Of a stretch of 64,000 bases of DNA, positions 22,441 to 32,201 are shown piece by piece (within the stretch, counting starts at the first letter, position 1; every line of letters starts with the position of its first letter). The stretch covers positions 2,278,001 through 2,342,000 of the forward strand of contig NZ_QFYP01000001.1 in NCBI RefSeq assembly GCF_003254505.1. Direction: 5' to 3'. A program made the translations under genes and the position numbers. The notes under the pieces were generated by a model, which was not told where the DNA came from, did no database searches, and worked only from the letters and a program-made list of their open reading frames with translations. Source of the DNA: Phenylobacterium hankyongense. Its GTDB lineage: Bacteria > Pseudomonadota > Alphaproteobacteria > Caulobacterales > Caulobacteraceae.

Positions 22441-22518
22441 CCGCCGCCGGGATTCGTGCTCAAGCTTTGTCGGCCATGGCCCCGATCGGGCGTCCTCTGG
22501 CGATACTGGAGGACCCCC

Positions 22519-23151
22519 ATGCGCTTCGATCTGAAAACCCTCTGCGGCCTCGTCCTGGCCTTCGCGGCCATGACCGGCGCCGCCCAGGCCGCCTGTCCGA
22601 CCGGCCTGCCGCCCGGGGTCTTCTGCGGCGAGAAGAACCTGGCCGCCGCCGCCTCCGGGACCTACGCCCTCGACCCGGACCACGCCGCGGTGATCGCCCG
22701 GGTCTCGCACATCGGCTATTCGATGAGCGTCTTCCGCTTCGACCGCGTGCAGGGCCAGCTGGTCTGGGACGCCGCCAACCCGGCGGCCTCGAAGCTGACG
22801 GCGGCCGTGCAGACCGCTTCCATCGCCACCAACGTCAAGGACTTCGCCAAGGAGCTGTCCGGCGACGCCTACCTGAAGTCCGCGGCCTTCCCGCAGGCGA
22901 CCTTCGTCTCCTCCGCCTTCCATCCGACGGACGCCACGCACGGCAAGGTGGATGGCCTGCTGACGCTGCTGGGCAAGACCCGGCCGGCGACCTTCGACGT
23001 GACGCTGATCGGCTCCGGCAAGGTCATGGGCCAGGCGCGGATCGGCGTCCACGCCACCACCAGCATCACCCCGCAGGACTTCGGCATGTCGCCGTTCTTC
23101 CTCGATCCGATCGAGCTCGTCATCGACGCGGAGTTCGGCAAGGCGGCCTGA
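22519..23151 (+). CDS. secreted YceI family protein
   Basis: A 210-residue protein with a signal peptide (LCGLVLAFAAMTGAAQA) and then a YceI lipocalin-like barrel: SGTYALDPDHAAVIARVSHI, FPQATFVSSAF, and VHATTSITPQDFGM. YceI proteins bind isoprenoid-like lipids in the periplasm. Two cysteines near the mature N terminus (ACPTG, VFCGEK) precede the barrel. The ATG follows GGAGGACCCCC. It converges with sdaA, with only 3 bases between the stops. Confidence 0.9.
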   Translation: MRFDLKTLCGLVLAFAAMTGAAQAACPTGLPPGVFCGEKNLAAAASGTYALDPDHAAVIARVSHIGYSMSVFRFDRVQGQLVWDAANPAASKLTAAVQTASIATNVKDFAKELSGDAYLKSAAFPQATFVSSAFHPTDATHGKVDGLLTLLGKTRPATFDVTLIGSGKVMGQARIGVHATTSITPQDFGMSPFFLDPIELVIDAEFGKAA

Positions 23152-23154
23152 GGC

Positions 23155-24531
23155 TCAGCACTCCGCCAGGTTGACGGCGAGGCCGCCCAGCGAGGTCTCC
23201 TTGTAGATCGCGCTCATATCCTCGCCGGTGCGCTTCATGGTGGCGATCACCTTGTCGAGGCTGACGGTGTGCTGGCCGTCGCCGAGCATGGCCAGCCGGG
23301 CGGCGTCGATGGCCTTCACCGCGCCCATGGCGTTGCGCTCGATGCAGGGGATCTGCACCAGGCCGCCGATCGGGTCGCAGGTCAGCCCGAGGTTGTGCTC
23401 CATGCCGATCTCGGCGGCGTTCTCGATCTGGGCGTTGGAGGCGCCCAGCGCCGCCGCGAGGCCCGCCGCCGCCATCGAGCAGGCGACGCCCACCTCGCCC
23501 TGGCAGCCGACCTCGGCGCCGGAGATCGAGGCGTTCTTCTTGTAGAGCGCGCCGATGGCCGCGGCGGTGAGCAGGAAGTTGCGCCGGCCCTCCGCCGTGC
23601 CGTTGTGGAAGCGGTCGTAGTAGCGCAGCACGGCCGGCAAGAGGCCGGCCGCGCCGTTGGTCGGGGCGGTGACCACTCGGCCGCCGGCGGCGTTCTCCTC
23701 GTTCACCGCCAGCGCCCAGAGGTTCACCCAGTCCAGCGCCGCCAGCGGGTCGGCCAGCCGCTTGTCGGCGTCGGCCACCAGGTTGAGGTAGATCTGGTGC
23801 GCCCGGCGCTGGACCTTCAGCCCGCCGGGCAGGATGCCGTCCACCCGCATGCCGCGGTCGATGCAGGCGTACATGGCCGCGGCGATCTCATCGAGGCCGG
23901 CGCAGATCTCCGCCTCCGGGCGCCGCGCGCGCTCGTTGGCCAGCGCCAGGGCGGCGATGCTCAGGTCGGCCTTCGCCGCCTGCGCCAGCAGCTCCTCGCC
24001 GGAGTCGAACGGGTAGGGGACCGCCGGGCCGGGATCGGACGGAGCGTTCTGGCCCATCTCGTCCTCGTCGCGCACGAAGCCGCCGCCGATCGAGAAATAG
24101 CTCCGCTCGTCCAGCCGGTCGCCGGCCGCGTCATAGGCCGCGAACTTCAGTGCATTGGGATGCTGCGGCAGCCGGGTGCGGCCTTCCCAGATGAGGTCGC
24201 GGGCCTCGTCGAAGCCGATGTCGCGCTTGCCGCCGAGCTTCAGCCGGCCGGCCTCGCGGACGGTGGCCACCACCCGGTCGGCCGCGTCGGGATCCAGGCG
24301 GCGCGGCTCGAAGCCGGCCAGCCCCAGGATCACCGCCCGGTCGGTGGCGTGGCCGCGGCCGGTGAGCGCCAGCGAGGCGTAGAGCGTCACCTCCATCCGC
24401 TCGACGCGCTCCAACGCCCCGGCCGCCTCCAGCCGCCCCAGGAACCGGCCGGCGGCGGTCATCGGCCCCATGGTGTGCGAACTGGAGGGCCCGATCCCCA
24501 GCTTGAAGAGTTCGAAGACGCTGACGTTCAT
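23155..24531 (-). CDS. sdaA: L-serine ammonia-lyase (iron-sulfur)
   Basis: A 458-residue single-chain L-serine dehydratase that converts serine to pyruvate and ammonia. It begins [20 protein letters not shown], the standard start of the beta domain with the Ser-rich substrate loop. Cluster cysteines appear in [26 protein letters not shown] and QIPCIERNA. Length matches the one-polypeptide bacterial type. The ATG at 24531 is chosen because it begins the conserved N terminus, although the leader is weak. The last residues are AECstop, where the C-terminal cysteine is a known feature of this family. Confidence 0.96.
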   Translation of the reverse strand: MNVSVFELFKLGIGPSSSHTMGPMTAAGRFLGRLEAAGALERVERMEVTLYASLALTGRGHATDRAVILGLAGFEPRRLDPDAADRVVATVREAGRLKLGGKRDIGFDEARDLIWEGRTRLPQHPNALKFAAYDAAGDRLDERSYFSIGGGFVRDEDEMGQNAPSDPGPAVPYPFDSGEELLAQAAKADLSIAALALANERARRPEAEICAGLDEIAAAMYACIDRGMRVDGILPGGLKVQRRAHQIYLNLVADADKRLADPLAALDWVNLWALAVNEENAAGGRVVTAPTNGAAGLLPAVLRYYDRFHNGTAEGRRNFLLTAAAIGALYKKNASISGAEVGCQGEVGVACSMAAAGLAAALGASNAQIENAAEIGMEHNLGLTCDPIGGLVQIPCIERNAMGAVKAIDAARLAMLGDGQHTVSLDKVIATMKRTGEDMSAIYKETSLGGLAVNLAEC

Positions 24532-24566
24532 GCCGGTTCTATTAGCGCATCGCGTGCGCAAGCGCC

Positions 24567-25556
24567 TCAGGCGGTCTGCCGGCTGGCGACCAGCCTCGCC
24601 AGCTGCCGGTTGACCTCCCGTCCGGCCGCCATGACGCGGTTGAAGGAGACGGCGCAATCGGTCTTGCGATCGGCGCGGTAGGTCCGGCAGCAGGCCAGCG
24701 CCGCCTGCCGACCTTCCTCCGCGCTCGCCGCGACGGGGATCGGGCCGCCGCGCAGCGCATCCCTCAGGCCGTCGAAGGTCGTCGGCGCCAGGGCCGGCGC
24801 CGCCAGCGCCTGTTCGCTCGGCGCGAACCCGTTCGCCAGGGTCAGGCCCAGCATGTAGCGATCCAACGGTCCGAGGCTCGCCCGGCCGGTCGGGGTGATC
24901 TGGATCAGCGGCAGGTAGGGCGCGAGCTCCGGCAGCACGTGGTTCGGCAGGAAGCGGTAGTTCCAGTAGCGCTCAGCGATCCGGGCGAAGTGGACGTAGT
25001 CGGCGATCGGTCTGAAGTCGGCCTGGGCGAACGGCAGGATCTCCACCGGCGGCTTGGTCGGCACGACGGTGTCGTTGGCCACGTCCACGTAGAGCGTCCC
25101 GACGATCAGCGCGTTCTGGAAATACTGGCCCCGCAGGTCGCCCCAGGCGCGCCGCACCTCGCCCCCGGCGGCGACAAAGGCGCGCAAGGCGGCATGCGCC
25201 GTGGCGGCCGGGCCGCAAAGCCCGGCCGGGTCGAGGCTTTCCAGCCGCTGTTGAACCGCCATGCTGATCTGCAGGCACTGGCCGAGCGGATAGGGCTGCG
25301 ACCCATCGGCCGGCGGCACCTGCCGCAGGACAGGATCGAGCTCGGCGCGGAGCTTGAGGAGCAGGATCTCCAGCGCCGGCAGCACCGGCGCCAGAAACCT
25401 GTCCGTGAGCTCCTGCTGCCTCGGCGCGTCACGCAGCTGCGGCGTTTCCGCCAGCATGATCTGGATGTACTCGGACATGGAGCGGGCCAGCGCGATCTGG
25501 CCGGCGGGCACGCCCAGGCGCGCCGCGATCTCCGCCCGCAGGGGCTCGTCGGTCAT
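24567..25556 (-). CDS. conserved protein of unknown function, coupled to pirin
   Basis: A 329-residue soluble protein with no signal peptide or membrane helix. It is predicted mostly helical. Visible features are a Tyr/Trp-rich middle ([20 protein letters not shown]) and a Cys pair in [17 protein letters not shown] do not recognise the family. Its ATG shares one base with the pirin stop (TGATG), so translation is probably coupled and the two products may work together. The frame continues upstream of 25556, but only inside the pirin gene. Confidence 0.7.
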   Translation of the reverse strand: MTDEPLRAEIAARLGVPAGQIALARSMSEYIQIMLAETPQLRDAPRQQELTDRFLAPVLPALEILLLKLRAELDPVLRQVPPADGSQPYPLGQCLQISMAVQQRLESLDPAGLCGPAATAHAALRAFVAAGGEVRRAWGDLRGQYFQNALIVGTLYVDVANDTVVPTKPPVEILPFAQADFRPIADYVHFARIAERYWNYRFLPNHVLPELAPYLPLIQITPTGRASLGPLDRYMLGLTLANGFAPSEQALAAPALAPTTFDGLRDALRGGPIPVAASAEEGRQAALACCRTYRADRKTDCAVSFNRVMAAGREVNRQLARLVASRQTA

Positions 25557-26452
25557 CAGCTCATCGGATTGGCGGGCGGCGGCGGGTCGTCGGGCAGGGG
25601 GATGAATTCCTGGTCGTCGGCGTCGGGCAGCTTCATGCGGCCGGCGCGCCAGTCGGCCTTGGCCTGTTCGATGCGCTCCTGCGAGGAGGCGACGAAGTTC
25701 CACTCGATGAACCGGGGACCGATCGGCTCGCCGCCCAGCAGCATGACGATGGCCTGGGTGACGGCGGTGAACAGCACCGGCTCGCCGGCCGCGAACACCA
25801 GCATCTGGCCGGCGTGGAACTGGCGGCCGTCGACCTCGACGATCCCCTGCGCCACATAGGCCGCGCGCTCGGTGTATTCCGCCGCCAACTGCGCCCGCGC
25901 GCCGGGCCTCAGCGCCCAGTGGACGTAGAACATCGGCGAATGGGTCTTCACCGGCGACTTGGCGCCGAACGCCTCGCCGATGATCAGCCGCGCCCAGAGC
26001 CCGTCGGGGGTCTCATAGGTCGGCAGCTCGGCCGGCTCGTGGTGGAAGAAGGCCGGCGCGGTCTCCTCGTCCTCGACCGGCAGGGCGACCCAGGTCTGGA
26101 TGCCGTGCATCGCGCCGCCCTCGGCCCGCAGGTGCTCGAAGCGCTCAGAGTGGGTGATGCCGCTGCCGGCAGTCATCCAGTTCACCTCGCCCGGCCGGAT
26201 CGGCTGGGTGACGCCGGTGCTGTCGCGGTGGGTGATCTCGCCGTCGAACAGGTAGGTGACGGTGGACAGCCCAATGTGCGGGTGCGGCCGCACGTCGACG
26301 TTGCGCGGAAAGCCCGCGGCGAACTCCGCCGGCCCGATGTGGTCGAAGAAGGCGAACGGCCCGACCATCCGGTGCGAAGGGTAGGGCAGCACCCGCCCGA
26401 CCTCGAAGCCGCCGAGGTCCTTGCGCCGCTGGTCGATGACGAGGTCGATCAT
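25556..26452 (-). CDS. pirin family protein
   Basis: A 298-residue bicupin. The N-terminal cupin has the metal-binding pattern VDVRPHPHIGLSTVTYLFDG then EVNWMTAGSGITHSER and ends with HGIQTWVALP, the classic pirin sequence with the His-x-His and Glu ligands. The second cupin is more degenerate, as usual. Pirins can act as quercetin dioxygenases or redox-responsive partners. The ATG at 26452 begins MIDLVIDQRRKDLGG; longer upstream reading is an artefact. It lies 20 bases from the end of the Lrp-type regulator gene on the same strand. Confidence 0.93.
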   Translation of the reverse strand: MIDLVIDQRRKDLGGFEVGRVLPYPSHRMVGPFAFFDHIGPAEFAAGFPRNVDVRPHPHIGLSTVTYLFDGEITHRDSTGVTQPIRPGEVNWMTAGSGITHSERFEHLRAEGGAMHGIQTWVALPVEDEETAPAFFHHEPAELPTYETPDGLWARLIIGEAFGAKSPVKTHSPMFYVHWALRPGARAQLAAEYTERAAYVAQGIVEVDGRQFHAGQMLVFAAGEPVLFTAVTQAIVMLLGGEPIGPRFIEWNFVASSQERIEQAKADWRAGRMKLPDADDQEFIPLPDDPPPPANPMS

Positions 26453-26472
26453 GTGAGACGTCCGTGTTGAGC

Positions 26473-26970
26473 CTAGCCTTGCGCGCTCACATAGGGACTG
26501 ACGAGGCCCAGCGGCGCCGCGGTGGTGTGTTTTACCGAGCGAATGACGATCCGGCTCTCGATATTGGACACCAGGCCCAGTGACAGGATCCGCTCGCGCA
26601 GGAAGTCGTCGAAGGCGTGCATGTCGCGGGTGACGACCCGCAGCTCGTAATCGGCCGAGCCGGTGACGGTGGCGCACTGCACCACCTCGGCCAGCTTGGT
26701 GATCGCCGTCTCGAAGGCGTCGAGGTTCTCCTTGGTCGGCAGGCTGAGCTTGACCGTGCAATAGACCTCGAACCCCAGGCCCAGCTTGTCGCGGTCGAGG
26801 ATGGTCACCCGGCGCTGGATGACGCCCGCGTCCTCCAGCCTCTTGATCCGCCGCCAGCAGGGGCTGGAGGACAATCCAACCCGTTCGGCGATCTCGGCGA
26901 CCGATAATCCCGCGTCATGCTGGATGAGGTCGAGAATCTTAGCATCGACCGCGTCGAGGACCTCGGACAA
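26473..26970 (-). CDS. Lrp/AsnC family transcriptional regulator
   Basis: A 165-residue regulator. The helix-turn-helix is in AEIAERVGLSSSPCWRRIKR, and the RAM (ligand-binding) domain runs from RVTILDRDKLGLGFEVYC through TVTGSADYELRVVTRDM. The start is decided by the ribosome site: AAGGAGGAAAAC leads into a TTG at 26970 and no ATG fits. It diverges from the indolepyruvate oxidoreductase gene, the usual arrangement for an amino-acid-responsive activator of that gene. The pirin gene follows closely on the same strand. Confidence 0.92.
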   Translation of the reverse strand: MSEVLDAVDAKILDLIQHDAGLSVAEIAERVGLSSSPCWRRIKRLEDAGVIQRRVTILDRDKLGLGFEVYCTVKLSLPTKENLDAFETAITKLAEVVQCATVTGSADYELRVVTRDMHAFDDFLRERILSLGLVSNIESRIVIRSVKHTTAAPLGLVSPYVSAQG

Positions 26971-27041
26971 GTTTTCCTCCTTCTCCCGCCGGTTATCGGC
27001 GTCGTTCGTGCCCCGGAACCCAAAGGGAGGGGCACGCTTTT

Positions 27042-27076
27042 GGCAAGCAATTGCCGCGATCTTATATGATCTTCTA
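27042..27076. promoter_or_regulatory. candidate Lrp/AsnC binding region in the divergent promoter
   Basis: GGCAA-GCAA-TTGCC at 27042-27055 is a 5-base dyad, followed by GATCTTATATGATCTTC with repeated GATCTT. The region lies between the divergent regulator and oxidoreductase genes and is their most AT-rich part. Assignment to the adjacent regulator is inference. Confidence 0.4.
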
Positions 27077-27111
27077 AGGCGCGTGGGAGGCCAAGAAGGA
27101 AAGAAATTGCG

Positions 27112-30100
27112 ATGCGGCACCAGGAAGTGACGCTCGACGACAAATTTCTGCTCACCGAAGGCCGGGTTTTCATCACCGGGGTCCAGGCGCTGCTCCGCGT
27201 CCTGATCGACCAGCACCGGCTGGACCAGGCCGCCGGGCTGAACACCGCCGGCTTCGTCTCGGGCTACCGCGGCTCGCCGCTCGGCGGGCTCGACCAGCAG
27301 GCCGGCCGCGCGGGCAAGCAGCTCAAGGCCGCCAACGTGGTGTTCAAGGAAGGCCTCAACGAGGACCTCGCCGCCACCGCCGTCTGGGGCAGCCAGCAGG
27401 CCAACCTGTTCCCCGGCGCCCGCTACGACGGCGTGTTCGGCATGTGGTACGGCAAGGCGCCCGGCGTCGACCGCACCGGCGACGCCTTCAAGCACGCCAA
27501 CTTCGCCGGCGTCTGGCCGAAGGGCGGGGTGCTGGCGGTGGCCGGCGACGACCACAACTGCAAGTCCTCCACCCTGCCGTCGCAGTCGGAATACGCCTTC
27601 CAGGACTTCGAGATGCCGGTGCTGTCGCCGGCCGACGTGCAGGAGGTGCTGGACTACGGCCTCCTGGGCTACGCCATGTCGCGGTTCTCCGGCCTGTGGG
27701 TCGGGCTGATCGCGGTCGCCGACACCATGGACTCAGGCGTCACCATCGACGTCGGCCTCGACCGCCACCGGTTCGTGATCCCCGACCATTTCCGCATGCC
27801 GGCCGGCGGCCTCGGCATCCGCCTGAAGGACCAGCCGCTCGACAAGGAGCGCCGGCTGCGCACCCAGAAGCTGCCGGCCGCGCTGGCCTTCGCCCGCGCC
27901 AACCGCATCGACCGGGTGATGCTGGGCGCGTCGCGCCCGCGGCTCGGCATCGTCTGCCAGGGCCAGGCCTACAAGGACGTCGTCGAGGCCTTCGCGGCCA
28001 TGGGCATCTCCAGCCGCGAGGCCGCCGACCTGGGCGTCGCCATCTACAAGGTCGGCATGCCCTGGCCGCTGGAGCCCACCGGCATCCGCGCCTTCGCCGC
28101 CGGGCTCGAGACCCTGATGGTCATCGAGCACAAGCGCCCGCTGATCGAGACCCAGGCCCGCGCCGCCCTCTACGACCTGCCGGCCCACGCCCGCCCCCGG
28201 ATCATCGGCAAGACCGACGAGCACGGCTCGCCGCTGCTCTCCGACCTGGCCTCGCTGTCGGTGGCGGAGGTGGCGCTGGCCATCGCCGACCGCCTGCCGC
28301 CCGGCCCGCACATGGAGCGGGTGCACGACTACCTGGCCCGCGTCTCCGCCGCCTCGATGGCCGCGGTGACGCTCTCCAGCGACCAGCAGCGCAAGCCGTT
28401 CTTCTGCGCCGGCTGCCCGCACAACACCTCGACCCGCCTGCCGGAGGGCTCCCGCGCCCTGGCCGGCATCGGCTGCCACTACATGGCCAGCTTCAACGAC
28501 CCCAACACCGACCTCACCAGCCACATGGGCGGCGAGGGGTTGTCGTGGATGGGCGCCTCGCCGTTCACCGAGGAGAAGCACGTCTTCGTCAACCTCGGCG
28601 ACGGCACCTACAACCACTCCGGCTCGCTGGCGGTCCGCGCCTCGGTCGCGGCGAAGTCCAACATCACCTACAAGCTGTTGTTCAACGACGCCGTCGCCAT
28701 GACCGGCGGCCAGGCGGCCGAGAGCGGCTTCACCGTTCCGCAGATCACCCGCCAGCTCGCCGCCGAGGGCGTGCAGAAGGTGGTCGTCGTCGCCGCCGAG
28801 CCGGAGCGCTACGAAAAGGTCGCCGACCTCGCCCCCCGCGTCGAGGTCAAGCCGCGCGCCGAGCTGATGGCCGTGCAGCGCCAGCTGCGCGAGATCCCCG
28901 GCGTCACCGTGCTGATCTACGACCAGGTCTGCGCCACCGAGAAGCGCCGCCGCCGCAAGCGCGGCAAGCTGGCCGCCGCGCCCAAGCGGGTGATGATCAA
29001 CCCGCTGGTCTGCGAAGGCTGCGGCGACTGCTCGAAGACCTCCAACTGCGTCTCCGTCGAGCCGCTGAACACCGAGTTCGGCCGCAAGCGGAAGATCAAC
29101 CAGTCGAGCTGCAACCAGGACTATTCCTGCCTCGACGGCTTCTGCCCCTCGTTCATCACCCTGGAAGGCGCGGAGAACCCGCACAAGGAGGCGATGCCGG
29201 CGCTGACCGCCGACTCCACCCCGTTGCCGGTGTTCGAGACCTTCACCGGCGTCAGGAACATTGTCTTCACCGGGGTCGGCGGCACCGGCGTGACCACGGT
29301 GGCCTCGATCCTGGCCATGGCCGCCCACGTCGACGGCCGCGCCGCCTCGGTGGTCGACATGACCGGCCTGGCGCAGAAGGGCGGGGCGGTGTTCAGCCAC
29401 GTCCGCATCGGCGAGCTGGAGGACAGCGTGGTCGGCGGCCGGGTGCCGGCGGCCAGCGCCCACGTGCTGATCGCCTGCGACCTCTTGGTGGCGGCCGGCG
29501 CCGACGCCCTGTCGCTGTACGCCAAGGACCGCACGGTGGCGCTCGGCAACGCCGACTTCGCCCCGACCGCCGACTTCGTCACCGACCGCGACGTGCGCTT
29601 CGACGCCGACGCCCAGGCCCGCCGCATCGCCGCGGCGGTGAAGTCCTACGACGCCATGCCGGCCCAGCACCTGGCGGTGCACAACCTCGGCGACGCCATC
29701 TACGCCAACATGATCATGCTGGGCTTCGCCTGGCAGAAAGGCGTGGTGCCGGTCTCCAGCCGCGCCCTCTACCGCGCCATCCGGCTGAACGGGGTGGACG
29801 CCGACGCCAACCTCCAGGCCTTCGAGCTGGGCCGCAAGGCCGCCCACGACCCCTCAAGCCGCGGCCAGCGTGAGGACGACGTGCCGACCCCGGAGACCAT
29901 GCCGCTGGACGAGCTGATCGCGCGGCGCGCCGCCGAGCTCACCGCCTACCAGAACCAGGCCTACGCCCGCCGCTACCTGGCCCGGGTGGAGCAGGTCGCC
30001 GCCGCCGAGGCGCCGCTGGGCTCCGACGCCCTGACCCGCGCCGTGGCCGTCAACCTCTACAAGCTGATGGCCTACAAGGACGAGTACGAGGTCGCGCGCC

Positions 30101-30552
30101 TCTACACCGACGGCCGCTTCGCCGCCTACCGTGACGAGACCTTCAAGGGCGGCAAGGCCACGGTCTGGCTCGCCCCGCCGCTGATCGCCCGCAAGGGCCC
30201 CGACGGGCGGCCGAAGAAGATGGCGTTCGGCGGCTGGACGCTCGACGCCGCCTTCCCGCTGATGGCCAGGATGAAGGGCCTGCGCGGCTCGCCGCTGGAC
30301 ATCTTCGGCTACACCGAGGAGCGGAAGATGGAGCGCGGCCTGATCCGCGACTACGAGGAGGCGCTGGCCATCCTCGTCGCCGGCCTGACGCCCGAGCGTC
30401 TGCCGACCGCGGTGAAGATCGCCGCCATCCCGCAGCAGATCCGCGGCTACGGCCACATCAAGGACGCCTCCGTCGGCCCGGCCAAGGCCGAGGAGAAGCG
30501 GCTGTGGAAGGCCTGGGAGAAGGCCGGCGAGCGGGAGCGGGTGGAGGCCTAG
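27112..30552 (+). CDS. fused indolepyruvate ferredoxin oxidoreductase
   Basis: A 1146-residue single polypeptide that combines the alpha and gamma/beta parts of indolepyruvate:ferredoxin oxidoreductase, which decarboxylates aryl-pyruvates to aryl-acetyl-CoA in aromatic amino acid breakdown. The thiamine pyrophosphate domain has FVNLGDGTYNHSG. An iron-sulfur region begins at C634 with CEGCGDCSKTSNC and continues to NQDYSCLDGFC. The gamma domain has VFTGVGGTGVTTVASILAM, and a C-terminal extension follows. This long form is common in aerobic proteobacteria. The ATG at 27112 has GGAAAG upstream. It is divergent from the Lrp/AsnC regulator. Confidence 0.95.
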   Translation: MRHQEVTLDDKFLLTEGRVFITGVQALLRVLIDQHRLDQAAGLNTAGFVSGYRGSPLGGLDQQAGRAGKQLKAANVVFKEGLNEDLAATAVWGSQQANLFPGARYDGVFGMWYGKAPGVDRTGDAFKHANFAGVWPKGGVLAVAGDDHNCKSSTLPSQSEYAFQDFEMPVLSPADVQEVLDYGLLGYAMSRFSGLWVGLIAVADTMDSGVTIDVGLDRHRFVIPDHFRMPAGGLGIRLKDQPLDKERRLRTQKLPAALAFARANRIDRVMLGASRPRLGIVCQGQAYKDVVEAFAAMGISSREAADLGVAIYKVGMPWPLEPTGIRAFAAGLETLMVIEHKRPLIETQARAALYDLPAHARPRIIGKTDEHGSPLLSDLASLSVAEVALAIADRLPPGPHMERVHDYLARVSAASMAAVTLSSDQQRKPFFCAGCPHNTSTRLPEGSRALAGIGCHYMASFNDPNTDLTSHMGGEGLSWMGASPFTEEKHVFVNLGDGTYNHSGSLAVRASVAAKSNITYKLLFNDAVAMTGGQAAESGFTVPQITRQLAAEGVQKVVVVAAEPERYEKVADLAPRVEVKPRAELMAVQRQLREIPGVTVLIYDQVCATEKRRRRKRGKLAAAPKRVMINPLVCEGCGDCSKTSNCVSVEPLNTEFGRKRKINQSSCNQDYSCLDGFCPSFITLEGAENPHKEAMPALTADSTPLPVFETFTGVRNIVFTGVGGTGVTTVASILAMAAHVDGRAASVVDMTGLAQKGGAVFSHVRIGELEDSVVGGRVPAASAHVLIACDLLVAAGADALSLYAKDRTVALGNADFAPTADFVTDRDVRFDADAQARRIAAAVKSYDAMPAQHLAVHNLGDAIYANMIMLGFAWQKGVVPVSSRALYRAIRLNGVDADANLQAFELGRKAAHDPSSRGQREDDVPTPETMPLDELIARRAAELTAYQNQAYARRYLARVEQVAAAEAPLGSDALTRAVAVNLYKLMAYKDEYEVARLYTDGRFAAYRDETFKGGKATVWLAPPLIARKGPDGRPKKMAFGGWTLDAAFPLMARMKGLRGSPLDIFGYTEERKMERGLIRDYEEALAILVAGLTPERLPTAVKIAAIPQQIRGYGHIKDASVGPAKAEEKRLWKAWEKAGERERVEA

Positions 30553-30685
30553 GGGGAAGCGGCGGCTTCCAAAGCGGGACGTTCGCAGCGGCGCCTTCGC
30601 CGCGCCCGCCAAGGGAACCTGGTCCCCTCGGCCGATTGTTGTTCGTCGGGGGCGAGGCAGGGGAGCGAGGCAAGGAAGGTCTGCC

Positions 30686-31003
30686 ATGAAGGCAACACCC
30701 ATCTGCATCGCCACGGCGGCCAGCGTCCTGGTCGCCGCGTGCGGCGCGACGGTGACTGAACGCGCCGCGTCGGGCGGCCTGGCGGGCGCCGCGCTGGGCG
30801 CCGCCGTCGGCCACTCGGCCCTCACCGGCGCCCTGGTCGGCGGCGCGGCGGGCGCAGCGGTCGGGGCGGCCACGGCGCCCAAGCGCAACGACAACCTCAA
30901 TCGCCGCCAATACTACGACGACCGCGCCGGCCGGTACTATTACTATGACCCGGGCAGCGGTCGCTATTACTGGGAGAACGGCGCCCCGCGCGAACGCCCC
31001 TAG
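30686..31003 (+). CDS. glycine-zipper lipoprotein
   Basis: A 105-residue protein with a signal peptide and a probable lipobox (VLVAACGA). A Gly/Ala zipper follows (GGLAGAALGAAVGHSALTG, ALVGGAAGAAVGAA) that can insert in membranes. The C-terminal tail is Tyr-rich (RRQYYDDRAGRYYYYDPG, RYYWENG). Such YMGG-like outer-membrane lipoproteins are widespread and poorly understood. AAGGAAGG precedes the ATG. It has no operon partner. Confidence 0.8.
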   Translation: MKATPICIATAASVLVAACGATVTERAASGGLAGAALGAAVGHSALTGALVGGAAGAAVGAATAPKRNDNLNRRQYYDDRAGRYYYYDPGSGRYYWENGAPRERP

Positions 31004-31039
31004 CCGCGCCTGCGACGACGACGCCGTCGGCTTCAACGG

Positions 31040-32155
31040 TCAGACCGTGGGAACCGTGCCTCCGTCGATGACATATTCCGCCCCGTGCAGGGCGCCGGCG
31101 CGGTCGCTGGCGAGGAAGGCGATCAGGTCGGCCACCTCTTCGGGGCGGTTCGGGCGGCCAATCGGGATTCCCCCAAGCGATCGCATCAGCCCTTCGCGCG
31201 CAGCGCCGGTTTCGACCCCCTGCGCCTGCGCCAGCCGCTCGATCATGCGGGTCGCGGCGTCGGTCTCGGTGAAGCCGGGCGAAACGCGGACCACGCGGAC
31301 GCCCTGGGGGCCGACCTCGTTCGACAGGGCCTTGCTGTAGTTGCTGAGCGCCGCCTTGGCGGCCGCATAGGCGAGGGTGGACTCGTAGAGCGGCAGAACG
31401 CGCTGAATGGACGAGACGTGGACGATGACGCCATAGCCCTGGTCGATCATCGCCGGCAGCAGCGCCCGGTCCAGGCGGACGGCTGACAGGAGGTTCGCGT
31501 TCAGCGCGTCGGTCCAGTGGTCGTCCGTCAGGGCGGCGTAGCCGCCGCCCGGCGCCGAAGAGCCGCCGACGTTGTGGATCAGCACGTCGAGGCCGCCGAG
31601 CCGACGCATCACCGCCTCGGCGACGCGGGCGGCGCCCTCCGGCGTACCGAGATCGGCCGCGACGAACAGGTCTTGCTCTTCCAGGTCGGGCGGCGCCGCG
31701 CGGGCCGTGGTGAAGACGCTCGCACCCGCTCTGCGCAGGCGGCTCACCACCGCGGCGCCGATCCCCTGGGTGCCGCCGGTGACCAGCACCCGGCGGCCGC
31801 AGAACTCCGCCTCCGGCGCGCGCAACGTGACCTCCAGATCGGCGATCTCGTCGCCGGCCAGGGCGAAACGATAGCGCAGGTCCGCGGGCGCGCCGGGGAA
31901 GTCGCCGGTGAGGTGGGCGGTCACGACGCCGCCGTGCGGTCCAGGCTCCAGGCTCCGCGGCTCGGCGTAGAAGCGATACCGCCGCCGCGCCTCATCCGCC
32001 CACGTGCGGACGGCGTCGCGTCCATGGTGGTCACGCCCCTCGTCCCGGACGTGGGCGTCGGCTGCGAAAGCCGCCGCCACGGCAGCGGCGTCGCCGCCGT
32101 TGGCGGCCTGGAAGTATCTGGCGATCGGGAGGGGAAGCTTCACGGTCATCGGCAT
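31040..32155 (-). CDS. NTF2-like domain fused to short-chain dehydrogenase/reductase
   Basis: A 371-residue two-domain protein. Residues 1-115 look like a SnoaL/NTF2-like cone (ARYFQAANGGDAAAVAAAFA and HHGRDAVRTWADEARRRYRF). From about 118 onward there is a complete SDR: RVLVTGGTQGIGAA (nucleotide binding), HNVGG, VSSIQRV with the catalytic Ser, YAAAKAAL with Tyr and Lys, and VSPGFTETD. The SDR is probably the catalytic part and the NTF2 part a substrate pocket or dimer module. The two families are normally separate genes. It diverges from an HxlR regulator only 46 bases away. GGAG lies before the ATG at 32155; ATG 32149 is an alternative start. Confidence 0.88.
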   Translation of the reverse strand: MPMTVKLPLPIARYFQAANGGDAAAVAAAFAADAHVRDEGRDHHGRDAVRTWADEARRRYRFYAEPRSLEPGPHGGVVTAHLTGDFPGAPADLRYRFALAGDEIADLEVTLRAPEAEFCGRRVLVTGGTQGIGAAVVSRLRRAGASVFTTARAAPPDLEEQDLFVAADLGTPEGAARVAEAVMRRLGGLDVLIHNVGGSSAPGGGYAALTDDHWTDALNANLLSAVRLDRALLPAMIDQGYGVIVHVSSIQRVLPLYESTLAYAAAKAALSNYSKALSNEVGPQGVRVVRVSPGFTETDAATRMIERLAQAQGVETGAAREGLMRSLGGIPIGRPNRPEEVADLIAFLASDRAGALHGAEYVIDGGTVPTV

Positions 32156-32165
32156 GCGCTCCGCG

Positions 32166-32195
32166 TTGGCTGAGCCTCCGATCTGGGGCTATACT
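32166..32195 (+). promoter_or_regulatory. candidate sigma-70 promoter for a leaderless HxlR mRNA
   Basis: TTGGCT at 32166-32171 and TATACT at 32190-32195 are 18 bases apart. The -10 element ends only 6 bases before the ATG at 32202, so transcription should begin at or next to the start codon. No Shine-Dalgarno sequence is present. Confidence 0.5.
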
Positions 32196-32201
32196 TCCTA
32201 C

